From: JAPUDQ01 sp049291395
Lineage (GTDB): Bacteria; Patescibacteriota; Saccharimonadia; Saccharimonadales; Saccharimonadaceae
Length of the DNA stretch: 21,985 nt
Assembly: GCA_049291395.1 (NCBI GenBank)
Contig: JBATPJ010000051.1
Location: 1-21,985 of the forward strand
Direction of reading: 5' to 3'
The position numbers and the translations under genes were made by a program. The notes beneath the pieces were generated by a model. That model was not told the origin of the DNA. It made no database searches and worked only from the letters and a program-made list of their open reading frames with translations. This document shows positions 6,167 through 13,578 of the stretch, piece after piece. How positions within the stretch are numbered: position 1 is the stretch's first letter; every line of letters begins with the position of its first letter.

Positions 6167-7498
6167 ATGCATAAACATATCCCCAGCGGACTTCTTGTAC
6201 TGCTCGCAGTGATGACGGCGGGTCTTATGATGTGGGCGGCGAGCCTCAATGTCGTCGCAGCGACAAACCAGCTCAAGCTTTATCTGACGCCAGCTTCTGC
6301 TTCGCTGACAACAAACGGTTCGTCATCATTTCAAATACGACTGAACAAACAGACTTCGTCCAAGGTAGACTATGTCAATGCCGAGCTACGGTATCCAGCA
6401 AATCTCGTCGAAGCCACGAGCGTGTCGAAAACAAATAGCCACTTTAACGCAAATGGTGGGCCGTCGGTATCAGTCAACAACTCGACGGGCATCATCGTTG
6501 TCACTGACCAAGGCGATAGCTTGCTGACACCGGCTGACGTACTGGTTGCGACAGTGACCTTTCGCGCAAAGACCGCAGGATCTGCGAGTGTCACTTTCAC
6601 GACGAACAGCCAGGCGGGGAACTTACTCGGTGCAAACAACGTAAAAAATTATCTTGATAGTACTACAGGAGCGATCATCACGATCACGCAACCAGTGACA
6701 ACGGCACCACCACCTCCTCCGACGAGTTCACCGACGGCTCCAAAGACGCCAGCCACACAGGCGCCACACCTTCTTCAGAGACGCCTGCCGTAGACATCAC
6801 AAATAATTCTCCGATAACAGAGAATCAGACAACGCCGTCGCCCGTGTCCTCTACAAATCCATCTCAAGCCACAAAGACAGCGACGACCGGGAAATCGATA
6901 TGGAGCTATTGGCCGTGGATGGTTGGTGGGGCGGCACTACTTACGGCGGTGGCGGGAGCAGTATTTGTCGTTTTCAGAAGGCGGCAAGCCGCACCGGGAG
7001 TAGTGCTGTTACCCGAGGTGACCGATGAATTGGATGTTGGGCTGTCGTTACAGGACGATGCAAGCGTCGTCGATGATATATTTTCATCATATCAATCCGT
7101 GATCGATGCTGAGCCTATAGCCGAATTACCCATAGACAGTCCGTCGGCACCTGATGTTGTCCCGTCGCAGATTGAAGGGATAGAGATCCAGCCGCTCGAG
7201 CCAGCCATGCACTCGCCGCTGGCCAGTATCGTAGAGTCTACCGTCGTTGCGCCGCAGCCAATCGTCGAACCGATAGTTCCGGAGGTGAGCGCTATGCCGG
7301 TTGTTGAGAGTGCCGTCTGTCGAGCAGCCCGCTCTCCCGCCAGCTCCTGTTCCCGAAATACCGGCTGTGCCGCCTCCTCTAAATCCATCACAAAGTACCG
7401 GTGAACCTGATGATATACCGGATGTGTTCGAGGTTGGTGCGGCACGTTTTCAAGCCGAAGGTCTCGCTGATCAGCTTCGTCCCAGCTCCGCACGATAA
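6167..7498 (+). pseudogene. Cohesin-domain, single-TM surface protein broken by two frameshifts
   Basis: Three reading segments make one protein. Segment 1 (6167 to a TAG at 6791) has a signal peptide (LLVLLAVMTAGLMMWAAS), a cohesin-like beta domain of about 140 residues (FQIRLNKQ, LRYPANLVEA, TVTFRAKTAG, TGAIITIT) and a Pro/Thr linker. Segment 2, shifted by -1, continues the linker, carries a TM helix (WMVGGAALLTAVAGAVFVVF) with a stop-transfer FRRRQ, and a long acidic, Pro-rich cytoplasmic tail to a stop at 7404. Segment 3, back in the first frame, gives EQPALPPAPVPEIPAVPPP through to 7498. Stops at 6655 and 6791 bound the first shift and stops at 7274 and 7404 the second. The net frame is restored, so it is either a recently decayed gene or two assembly indels. 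No A-rich slippery site was seen. Intact relatives would be anchored surface proteins. Confidence 0.75.
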
Positions 7499-7579
7499 GA
7501 CACTTGTGTTTACTCGCACAAAGCGCTACTCTTTAAAGAGACACGCTCGGTCACTTCTTTGAGCGATAATCTCGACAAA

Positions 7580-7608
7580 GCCCCCGCCGAGTATGAGCCG
7601 GCGGGGGC
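7580..7608. terminator. GC-rich hairpin after the cohesin gene
   Basis: Perfect 10-bp stem GCCCCCGCCG / CGGCGGGGGC with a 9-nt loop, followed by seven A on the plus strand. It lacks a plus-strand T tract, so termination for the cohesin gene is plausible but not certain. It separates that gene from the tRNA-His promoter. Confidence 0.55.
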
Positions 7609-7616
7609 AAAAAAAT

Positions 7617-7679
7617 GTGACAAATCCGCCTCTGTTTGGTACAATGATCTTTGTTTTGATGACGGCCTGGCGCGTCATC
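7617..7679 (+). promoter_or_regulatory. tRNA-His promoter and leader hairpin
   Basis: -35 GTGACA (7617-7622), 17-bp spacer, -10 TACAAT (7640-7645). The leader forms GATGACG / CGTCATC (7658-7664 with 7673-7679), ending 7 nt before the tRNA. Confidence 0.65.
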
Positions 7680-7686
7680 ACATCAT

Positions 7687-7764
7687 GGCGGACGTAGCTC
7701 AGTTGGTTAGAGCGCTGGTCTGTGGATCCGGAGGTCGTGGGTTCAAGCCCCATCGTTCGCCCCA
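7687..7764 (+). tRNA. tRNA-His(GUG), CCA encoded
   Basis: Anticodon loop CTGTGGA gives GUG. An encoded G-1 (7687) opposes C73 (7761), the identity element of tRNA-His. Acceptor GCGGACG pairs with CGTTCGC. T arm GTGGG/CCCAT. The anticodon stem has a U31-U39 mismatch. CCA is at 7762-7764. Confidence 0.92.
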
Positions 7765-7801
7765 TATAAAAACAAGGACCTTTTGGTCCCTGTTTTTATA
7801 T
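7764..7801. terminator. Terminator after tRNA-His
   Basis: 17-bp arms with one mismatch (left arm 7764-7780, right arm 7785-7801) around loop TTTT, ending in a T tract (GTTTTTATAT). It starts at the last base of the tRNA. Confidence 0.85.
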
Positions 7802-7926
7802 TATGCTAGCTACGGCCTGAATCCGCGGCCAAGGTCGTGGGTGAGAACTGCCAGCGCTTATGGTATTTCTCTTTCCCAAATCTATGATAAAATAGTCACA
7901 TAGCGAGTGACGAGTAAACAAAGACT

Positions 7927-8574
7927 ATGAAATACAACTATCAGAGTGGGGTCACTAAGACCAAGAAGCGGCAGCCTATACTTATGGTTGTACCTATCCT
8001 GATGCTTATCAGCGGCTCATACCTGCTATTCAACGCCGTATCGCCTGGACTGCCGACAACACTGAGCACAGAGGTCGCAGCCGTCACAAAGACGCTTGTG
8101 CAGCGACAACCATCTCTCGACAAAAACCGATTATACGTCCCGAAGATTGGAGTTGACGTAGAGATCGTCGTAGGCGTCGATGACAAGACGCTTGAAGGCG
8201 GTGCATGGCACCGTGTACCGCAAAACGGTGACCCTATTGAAGGGGGCAACTTTGTCCTAGCGGCTCATCGGTTCAATCTCGGGCTCACTCCTGATCAAAC
8301 CCGCGCCAAATCTCCGTTTTATCACATCGATAAGCTCCAAGTAGGTGACGATATCTACGTGGACTATCATGGTGTTCGGTATGCCTACAAAGTCTCGAAC
8401 CACTTCAAAGTAGCCGAGGATGATGTCTCGATCGAGGCGACTACGGCGACGACGAAACTGACGATGTACTCATGTGACTTGCAAGGACCAGCGGCTGGTC
8501 GGGAAGTTATCGAAGCGAATCCGATCGGCACGGTAGCCTGGACCGAGAATGGTCCGAAGCTAAAGACTAATTAA
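7927..8574 (+). CDS. Sortase (membrane-anchored transpeptidase)
   Basis: 215 residues: cytoplasmic basic N-terminus, one TM helix (about residues 18-37), then the sortase beta-barrel (RLYVPKIGVDVEI onward). The catalytic triad is visible: H114 in LAAHRF, C183 in LTMYSC and R192 in AAGREVIEA. Sortases cut a sorting signal and join the surface protein to an amine outside the cell. The family is clear, but the subclass is not; the short form with an N-terminal anchor fits classes D/E or an unclassified group. No LPxTG-type substrate is encoded in this window. A TATGAT/TAAAAT element lies about 35-45 nt upstream and no Shine-Dalgarno is obvious. Its 3' end overlaps the convergent murA by 15 bp. 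Confidence 0.92.
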   Translation: MKYNYQSGVTKTKKRQPILMVVPILMLISGSYLLFNAVSPGLPTTLSTEVAAVTKTLVQRQPSLDKNRLYVPKIGVDVEIVVGVDDKTLEGGAWHRVPQNGDPIEGGNFVLAAHRFNLGLTPDQTRAKSPFYHIDKLQVGDDIYVDYHGVRYAYKVSNHFKVAEDDVSIEATTATTKLTMYSCDLQGPAAGREVIEANPIGTVAWTENGPKLKTN

Positions 8575-10080
8575 CGGCTGGATGTCGGCGCCGATAGTGT
8601 TGAGGCGGGCGGCGAGCTGCTCGTAGCCACGGTCCATCTGGTAGACATTGCGTAGGATCGACGTGCCTGGTGTCGCTAGCATTGCGAGCAGTACGACGAC
8701 AGTTGGTCGAAGCGCTGGTGGCGCGACCATCTCGGCTGGCTTCCATTTTGTGGGGCCGGTGATGTAGACACGGTGTGGGTCGAGGAGCTCGACCTGGGCG
8801 TTCAATGCATTGAGATCCATGAAATAAATCGCTCGGTTTTCATAACTCCAGTCATGGATGAGTGTTCGGCCTTCGGCCATTGTCGCGATGAGTCCGAGGA
8901 AGGGAAGATTGTCCATGTTGATACCAGGAAATGGCAGGGCGTGGATCTTGTCTTTGGGTGCGACAAGGACGGAAGGTTTGATTGTGACATCGACGAGACG
9001 AGTTCGGCCATTGCGCGCCAGGTACTCATCACTGAGTGCGTACTGGAGGTGCATACCTTCGAGTGTGGCGAGCTCAAGCTCGAGGAACTCGATCGGTGCA
9101 CGTTTGATTGTCAGCTTTGAGCTGGTCACGATAGCTGCGGCGATGAAGCTCATGGCCTCGATCGGATCTTCGGATGGAAAGTACTCGACATTTTTCTTGA
9201 TAGATTTGAGGCCATGGACTTTTAGGATCGTGGTACCGATACCATCGATCTTGACGCCGAGCTTCAAGAGATAGAAGCACAGATCTTGCACCATATAGTT
9301 GGGGCTAGCGTTGCGGATCGTCACTTCGCCGTCGTAGAGAGCAGCGGCCATCAGGACGTTTTCGGTTACGGTATCGCCACGCTCCGTGAGGACGATAGTC
9401 TTACGCGGAGTAGTTTTCTTGACGGTTGCCTGGTAATACTCGGTTTCGGCTTCGACACTAAGTCCAAAATATTTGAGGCCGTCCATGTGCGGTTCGACGG
9501 TGCGTGTACCGAGGCTACAGCCACCGGCGTAAGGCAGGCGAAAACTTTTGTACTGGTAGAGCAGTGGGCCGAGAAACATGATGACGGTGCGGGTCTTTTT
9601 GGCGGCCTCGATATCCATGTTTTCGAGCTGAAGGCGGGCAGGAGGGGTGATGAGGAGGTCGTTGCTGCCTTCGAGCCATTTTGTTTTGACACCGATACTG
9701 TTGAGGACTTCGATGATGCGGTTGACTTCTTCGATACGGGCGACGCGTCGCAGTGTCGTCGTGCCTTTGTTGAGCAGCGCTGCGCAGAGTAGGGCGACGG
9801 CGGCATTTTTGCTCGTCTTGACCTCGATCTCGCCGTGGAGTTTGCGTCCACCGTTGATCTCAAGGTTGTTGCCGGTCGTATTGAGCGAGACGATATCGCT
9901 ACTGAGTACTTCGCCGATACGAGCTAGCATCTCAAGGGAGACATTTTGGCCGCCGTTTTCCATGCGGTTGACCGCACTCTGGCTGGTGTTGAGGGCGAGG
10001 GCGAATTCACTCTGTGTCAGGCCACGCTCGATACGAGTCTGACGAATCAATGCCCCGATTCGTTTTTTGTAATCACTCAT
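8560..10080 (-). CDS. murA: UDP-GlcNAc 1-carboxyvinyltransferase MurA with N-terminal XRE HTH
   Basis: 506 residues. Residues 1-66 form a complete XRE/Cro-type helix-turn-helix (IGALIRQTRIERGLTQSEFA, SAVNRMENG). MurA begins near residue 72 and has the usual length of about 430. Key residues: K91-N92 in KTSKNAA (K22-N23 of E. coli MurA), the PEP-binding Cys C188 in AGGCSLGTR (C115) and DRGYEQLAARL near the end. MurA transfers enolpyruvate to UDP-GlcNAc, the first committed step of peptidoglycan synthesis, and Cys rather than Asp predicts fosfomycin sensitivity. The start is set by TATAAA 8 nt upstream (leaderless). The fused HTH could bind DNA, perhaps its own promoter (inference). It is divergent from glyA and converges on the sortase. 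Confidence 0.93.
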   Translation of the reverse strand: MSDYKKRIGALIRQTRIERGLTQSEFALALNTSQSAVNRMENGGQNVSLEMLARIGEVLSSDIVSLNTTGNNLEINGGRKLHGEIEVKTSKNAAVALLCAALLNKGTTTLRRVARIEEVNRIIEVLNSIGVKTKWLEGSNDLLITPPARLQLENMDIEAAKKTRTVIMFLGPLLYQYKSFRLPYAGGCSLGTRTVEPHMDGLKYFGLSVEAETEYYQATVKKTTPRKTIVLTERGDTVTENVLMAAALYDGEVTIRNASPNYMVQDLCFYLLKLGVKIDGIGTTILKVHGLKSIKKNVEYFPSEDPIEAMSFIAAAIVTSSKLTIKRAPIEFLELELATLEGMHLQYALSDEYLARNGRTRLVDVTIKPSVLVAPKDKIHALPFPGINMDNLPFLGLIATMAEGRTLIHDWSYENRAIYFMDLNALNAQVELLDPHRVYITGPTKWKPAEMVAPPALRPTVVVLLAMLATPGTSILRNVYQMDRGYEQLAARLNTIGADIQPLISL

Positions 10081-10088
10081 ACTGTGAC

Positions 10089-10115
10089 TTTATATCATCC
10101 ATGATATATTGTCAA
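10089..10115 (-). promoter_or_regulatory. murA promoter
   Basis: -35 TTGACA (10110-10115) and -10 TATAAA (10089-10094) with a short 15-bp spacer, 8 nt before the ATG. The spacer contains the dyad TATATCATGGATGATATA, a possible operator for an XRE-type protein such as MurA's own N-terminus. Confidence 0.6.
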
Positions 10116-10142
10116 GCAGGTGCAGTAGCAGCCTCTCGGTGG

Positions 10143-10208
10143 TATAATTGCTCTATGATTTAATACGCGTAACAACTCGAGTGGGAATAGCAAAAATAGC
10201 GAGGAGGG
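10143..10208 (+). promoter_or_regulatory. glyA -10 box and Shine-Dalgarno
   Basis: TATAAT at 10143-10148 and a strong GAGGAGGG at 10201-10208, 6 nt before the ATG. The roughly 60-nt leader shows no glycine riboswitch or other fold I recognise. Confidence 0.6.
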
Positions 10209-10214
10209 ACTCTC

Positions 10215-11474
10215 ATGAAAGATGTTGCGATAGCAAAACTTATAGAACAAGAAACAGTCCGTCAGCGTGACGGACTGGAGATGATACCAAGTGAAAACCA
10301 CACATCCGGTGATGTCATGGCGGCACTGGGCTCACGACTGACTGACAAATATTCCGAAGGCTACCCAGGCATGCGTTACTACGGTGGCTGTGAGTATGTC
10401 GACGCGGTTGAAAATCTCGCTCGTGATCGGGCGAAGGCGCTCTTTGGTGTCGATCATGTGAACGTCCAGGCGTATTCTGGCTCACCGGCCAACCAAGCAG
10501 TCTACTTCGCGCTCTGTGACCCGGGTGATACCGTCATGGGGCTCGCGCTCTACTACGGTGGCCACATGACACATGGTCTCAAGGTGAATTTTTCGGGGAC
10601 GCTGTATAACTCAGTCCAGTACCAGACTGGCAAAGATGGCTACCTCGACTACGAAGCGATCGGTACGCTCGCCATGGCGAATAAGCCGAAGCTACTTGTC
10701 GTCGGCGCGACGGCCTATCCACGGGTCTATGACTGGCAGAAGCTGCGCGATATTGCTGATGGCTGCGGGGCGTTTCTGCTCGCCGATATCTCGCATATCG
10801 CCGGTCTGGTCGTTGGTGGTCAACACCCCAGCCCGATCGGGATCGCCGATGTCGTCACGACCACGACGCATAAGACGCTGCGCGGTCCACGTGGTGCGCT
10901 GATCATGGCCAATGGCAATCCCTCGACCCCGCTGAAGAAAGTCGAACGAACTCGTGAAAATATCCCGACGTTGATCGACCGTGCCATCATACCTGGTCTG
11001 CAGGGCGGCCCGCACAATCACCAGACGGCGGCGATTGCGGTCGCACTTCACGAAGCATCCCAGCCGGCTTTCAAAGATTACGCCGCCCAGATTGTCAAAA
11101 ACGCCCAGCGTCTGGCGACTCGACTCGATGCCAAAGGCTATCAGCTCGTGACTGGCGGCACGGACAATCATCTCCTGCTGATCGATATGACGAACAAAGA
11201 CGTGACGGGCAAAGAGGCCGAAAACGCACTTGGTGCGGCTGGCATCACGGTCAACAAAAACACCGTGCCCTTTGACCCTCGTCCACCATTTGACCCAAGT
11301 GGTATTCGTCTCGGCACGCCAGCTCTCACGACTCGTGGTCTCAAAGAATCCGAGATGGACCTGGTCGCTGACTGGATCGACGCCGCTATCACACATCGCG
11401 GCGACGCCAAGAAGCTCGCTGCACTTCACGAAGAAGTGACCGCTCTCACCAAAAACTTCCCATTGCCGAGCTAG
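10215..11474 (+). CDS. glyA: Serine hydroxymethyltransferase
   Basis: 419 residues, the usual length for bacterial SHMT. It interconverts serine plus tetrahydrofolate with glycine plus 5,10-methylene-THF using PLP in the cytoplasm. Seen: LEMIPSENHTS near the start (substrate Glu/Ser region), YPGMRYYGG, the PLP-contact ADISHIAG (D191, H194) and the Schiff-base lysine in TTTTHKTLRGPRG (K220). Phosphate- and substrate-binding QGGPHNHQTAA and the C-terminal RLGTPALTTRG also fit the family. The start follows a textbook Shine-Dalgarno. It stands alone, divergent from murA and convergent with murB, with about 30 bp to the murB stop and no clear terminator. Confidence 0.96.
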   Translation: MKDVAIAKLIEQETVRQRDGLEMIPSENHTSGDVMAALGSRLTDKYSEGYPGMRYYGGCEYVDAVENLARDRAKALFGVDHVNVQAYSGSPANQAVYFALCDPGDTVMGLALYYGGHMTHGLKVNFSGTLYNSVQYQTGKDGYLDYEAIGTLAMANKPKLLVVGATAYPRVYDWQKLRDIADGCGAFLLADISHIAGLVVGGQHPSPIGIADVVTTTTHKTLRGPRGALIMANGNPSTPLKKVERTRENIPTLIDRAIIPGLQGGPHNHQTAAIAVALHEASQPAFKDYAAQIVKNAQRLATRLDAKGYQLVTGGTDNHLLLIDMTNKDVTGKEAENALGAAGITVNKNTVPFDPRPPFDPSGIRLGTPALTTRGLKESEMDLVADWIDAAITHRGDAKKLAALHEEVTALTKNFPLPS

Positions 11475-11505
11475 GAAGCCTTTGCGGCTGATAGGTTGAT
11501 TATTC

Positions 11506-12546
11506 TTAAAATTCGCCGAGGAATTTGACTTCCGGTTCGAGGTCGATCGCAAGCTTGTCTTTGACCGTGCCAACGATCTCTTGTGTCACGTCGTAGACTT
11601 CGCGTGCGGTAGCGCCATCGAGTGTGGCGAGTTTGAGGACATGGCTAGGGTGTAGCTCGACGTGGTCCCAGCGCTGTCCGCGGTGAAATCCAGCGGCCAG
11701 CAGTACGTGGGCGGCGCTGGCACGCTGCGCGTTGCCACCATGGACGATAGACTGATTGATGATGCGCTCGAGTGTCTTGCCGGACTCGTCGAAAGCAGCC
11801 AGTTCTTTGGCCTGATCGACACTGACCATTGGATTTTTGAAAAACGACCCCGCAGTGTGTTCGGTGACTGGCTCGCCAGGGTGATAGATTGACCCGCCGC
11901 GCCGTCTCGTCTCGATGATGATGTCGCGGCAGTGCGCGAGGGACGTATGATCGAGCCCGAGCTCGTCGGCGATCATGAGTGCCGTATCGTAGGTCAGTGG
12001 CTTGGTTCGCTCTGGGGATAGTCGGAAGGCAGCGCGTAGGACGAGGTGTTGTGGCTCTGCTTGGAGTGAGCTTTGGCGATAGGTCATCTCGATGTCGGCC
12101 CGTGGGACACGCGCAATCTCGCGTGTCGCTGTATCGTAGAGTTCGATCCATTCGAGCGTATCGGAGATCTGCTGACCGTAGGCGGCGATATTGCCCATGA
12201 CGGCACCGCCGACGCTGCTCGGGATCTCGCTCATGAGCTCGACACCCCACAGGTTGTGCTCGATTGCCGTCGTCACGAGGCCGTCCCACCAGACGCCGGC
12301 ATCAGCGATGAGTAGCGTGTCCTCGACGCGTATCTCACCACCGCGCCACATGATGGTCGTGCCTGGCAGGCCCTCATCGCTAATAAGCGCATTGCAGCCA
12401 TAGCCCAGGAACCAGACCGGCCCGTCGGCCTGCCGAAGCGCCTCCACGGTCTCATCGTATGTCTTGGTCATGACAAGCGTCTCGGCCGGTCCACCGACGC
12501 GTAGGGAAGTATAGGGAGCGAGGGGTTCATGGTGCAATATATTCAT
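11506..12546 (-). CDS. murB: UDP-N-acetylenolpyruvoylglucosamine reductase MurB
   Basis: 346 residues. The FAD-linked enzyme reduces the enolpyruvyl group made by MurA to give UDP-MurNAc, using NADPH. Seen: N-terminal PYTSLRVGGPAE, FAD-binding LGYGCNALISD, IPSSVGGAVMGNIAAYG, the catalytic Ser in TAGSFFKNP and the catalytic Glu near the end in LEPEVKFLG. The layout fits type I MurB. I place the start at 12546 (MNILHHEPLAPYTS), because a TATACT -10 box ends 7 nt before it. A longer reading to 12570 would put the promoter inside the gene. It is 2.5 kb from murA but in the same pathway; its promoter lies back to back with that of tRNA-Arg(UCG). Confidence 0.95.
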   Translation of the reverse strand: MNILHHEPLAPYTSLRVGGPAETLVMTKTYDETVEALRQADGPVWFLGYGCNALISDEGLPGTTIMWRGGEIRVEDTLLIADAGVWWDGLVTTAIEHNLWGVELMSEIPSSVGGAVMGNIAAYGQQISDTLEWIELYDTATREIARVPRADIEMTYRQSSLQAEPQHLVLRAAFRLSPERTKPLTYDTALMIADELGLDHTSLAHCRDIIIETRRRGGSIYHPGEPVTEHTAGSFFKNPMVSVDQAKELAAFDESGKTLERIINQSIVHGGNAQRASAAHVLLAAGFHRGQRWDHVELHPSHVLKLATLDGATAREVYDVTQEIVGTVKDKLAIDLEPEVKFLGEF

Positions 12547-12553
12547 GACTATC

Positions 12554-12559
12554 AGTATA
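12554..12559 (-). promoter_or_regulatory. -10 box of murB (decides its start)
   Basis: TATACT on the minus strand with 7 nt to the ATG at 12546. Confidence 0.6.
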
Positions 12560-12574
12560 ACACCCGTCATCTGT

Positions 12575-12580
12575 TATAAT
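12575..12580 (+). promoter_or_regulatory. -10 box of tRNA-Arg(UCG)
   Basis: TATAAT, 20 nt before the tRNA. It lies 15 bp from the murB -10 box on the other strand, so the two promoters interleave. Confidence 0.6.
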
Positions 12581-12600
12581 ATGGCTGGTGCGTGATATAA

Positions 12601-12677
12601 GCACCCGTAGCTCAGTGGATTAGAGCGTCTGTCTTCGGAACAGAAAGTCGCAAGTTCGAATCTTGCCGGGTGTACCA
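12601..12677 (+). tRNA. tRNA-Arg(UCG), CCA encoded
   Basis: Acceptor GCACCCG/CGGGTGT, D arm GCTC/GAGC, anticodon stem TCTGT/ACAGA with loop CTTCGGA (anticodon UCG, CGA codon), T arm GCAAG/CTTGC with loop TTCGAAT, discriminator A and CCA. Confidence 0.95.
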
Positions 12678-12716
12678 AGAAAAAAGAGTTAGCTAGTCTA
12701 GCTCTTTTTTCTTGGT
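12674..12716. terminator. Terminator overlapping the CCA of tRNA-Arg(UCG)
   Basis: Perfect 15-bp arms ACCAAGAAAAAAGAG / CTCTTTTTTCTTGGT. The left arm begins with the tRNA's own ACCA; the right arm holds the T tract. Confidence 0.85.
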
Positions 12717-12723
12717 TATATTT

Positions 12724-12768
12724 CGATAAGATTTGAACTTGCGACAGGGATTTTCGAAGAAAAGACCG
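12724..12768 (-). pseudogene. Inverted partial copy of tRNA-Arg(UCG)
   Basis: Read on the minus strand, this segment contains GTCGCAAGTTC and AATCTT (variable and T arm) preceded by CTTCG at the anticodon position, in the same order as the intact gene 50-100 bp away. Acceptor and D arms are missing. Confidence 0.65.
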
Positions 12769-12810
12769 TCGTCGCACGTTCGGCGTAGCGCCGCGCCGAA
12801 AAGAAAGCAG

Positions 12811-12873
12811 CGCGACTATTTTCTTTTCAAGCCAGCGGAGAAGGGCGGAGCCCGCTATCTTGCCGGGCATGCC
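12811..12873. repeat. Dispersed ~62-bp repeat, copy 1
   Basis: Aligns over about 62 bp (roughly 45 identities by eye) with 13459-13520. Shared cores are GCGGAGAAGG / GCGAAGAAGG, GAGCCCGC and ATCTT.CCG.G. Its right end, ATCTTGCCGGGCATGCCA, matches the 3' end of tRNA-Arg(UCG) at 15 of 18 positions. It ends just before the GNAT gene promoter. Confidence 0.55.
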
Positions 12874-12896
12874 AGCACTGCTATCATAGTAGAACA

Positions 12897-13385
12897 ATGA
12901 GAATCGCCGATCATACCGATAAAGTCGCGCTACGCACGCTCTACAATCAAGCCGTGCGTCATGCTAACGAGGTAGGGCATATCGACTGGTCATCACCGTT
13001 TCCGATGAAACTTGTAGATGAACTCATCAGGACAAATGAGCTCTATTGCTTTGATGGTCGTGACGGTATCGATGGGGCGCTGCGTGTTTCCGAGCGGCCA
13101 GACCGGCGGATATGGGCGGATGATAAGCCGGCTCTGTACGTATCAAAAGTAGCGACTAGTGACGCGACGAGAGGCCAGCGGTATTTCGAGACTATCATGC
13201 TACCGTGGGTAGTTTCGGTGGCCGGGCCGAATAGAGTGATTCGGCTTGACTGCCTGGCGGACAATGGTCGCCTGAAGGCATATTATGCGCGACTTGGGTT
13301 TGTGGGATTGGCGGACGTGACATTTTATTCAGACAAGCAACGCCGCGATATCACCGTGACACCGTTTGAGCTGCACGCAGTATAA
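12897..13385 (+). CDS. GNAT-family N-acetyltransferase-like protein
   Basis: 162 residues. The core LYVSKVATSDATRGQRYFETIM corresponds to GNAT strand 4 and the acetyl-CoA pyrophosphate loop (R-G-x-R/Q). RLDCLADNGRLKAYYARLGFVGLADV corresponds to the motif B region with the N-x-x-x-x-x-YYxRLGF signature. This family moves an acetyl group from acetyl-CoA to an amine; the substrate is unknown. The glycine pattern of the pyrophosphate loop is reduced compared with the consensus, so cofactor binding is inferred from overall pattern. A TATCAT box ends 9 nt before the ATG, suggesting a nearly leaderless mRNA. It stands alone between two repeat copies. Confidence 0.78.
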   Translation: MRIADHTDKVALRTLYNQAVRHANEVGHIDWSSPFPMKLVDELIRTNELYCFDGRDGIDGALRVSERPDRRIWADDKPALYVSKVATSDATRGQRYFETIMLPWVVSVAGPNRVIRLDCLADNGRLKAYYARLGFVGLADVTFYSDKQRRDITVTPFELHAV

Positions 13386-13407
13386 GTCATCACCCTACTC
13401 GTGTACA

Positions 13408-13497
13408 ATGAAACTCATGAAACGAAAGTTTGACACGATCCCAGAAGAAATCGCGCGGCGCAGTCATTTTATTTTCAGACTAGCGAAGAAGGTCTGA
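13408..13497 (+). pseudogene. 5' fragment of the DUF2164 gene
   Basis: The first 16 codons (MKLMKRKFDTIPEEIA) and the GTGTACAATG start context repeat those of the intact gene at 14339; four silent or nearly silent changes are visible. Homology stops at about 13453 and the frame runs into unrelated sequence, ending at a TGA (13497). The dispersed repeat copy 2 begins at the breakpoint. Confidence 0.85.
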
Positions 13498-13520
13498 GCC
13501 CGCCATCTTACCGAGTGAGC
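13459..13520. repeat. Dispersed ~62-bp repeat, copy 2
   Basis: Partner of 12811-12873. On the minus strand, positions 13505-13522 read TAGCTCACTCGGTAAGAT, which resembles a tRNA D arm, so the repeat may derive from tRNA. It abuts the broken DUF2164 copy. Confidence 0.5.
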
Positions 13521-13536
13521 TATTTCTATACGGCGT

Positions 13537-13577
13537 AAATATAACGACAATAATATCGCTGTATTGTCGTTATATTT
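13537..13577. terminator. Bidirectional hairpin terminator
   Basis: Perfect 16-bp arms AAATATAACGACAATA / TATTGTCGTTATATTT with a 9-nt loop, immediately after the stop of the minus-strand PGDYG-like gene. Confidence 0.8.
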
Positions 13578-13578
13578 A

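Noticed and set aside
6658..7404. Programmed ribosomal frameshifting in the cohesin gene
   Set aside because: No slippery heptamer or convincing stimulatory hairpin at either shift, and two opposite programmed shifts in one gene would be very unusual.
9286..9792. 168-codon open frame antisense to murA
   Set aside because: Shadow of conserved MurA coding sequence.
10149..10200. Possible glycine riboswitch before glyA
   Set aside because: The leader is too short (about 60 nt) and shows none of the conserved aptamer core.
10692..11573. 293-codon open frame antisense to glyA
   Set aside because: It lies wholly opposite a fully conserved SHMT, has no ribosome site or family motif, and reflects codon bias of glyA.
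12574..12897. Open frames crossing tRNA genes (also 7526-7765 and 18103-18438), giving strings such as ARFELATFCSEDRRSNPLSYG
   Set aside because: These are typical false proteins read antisense through tRNA genes.
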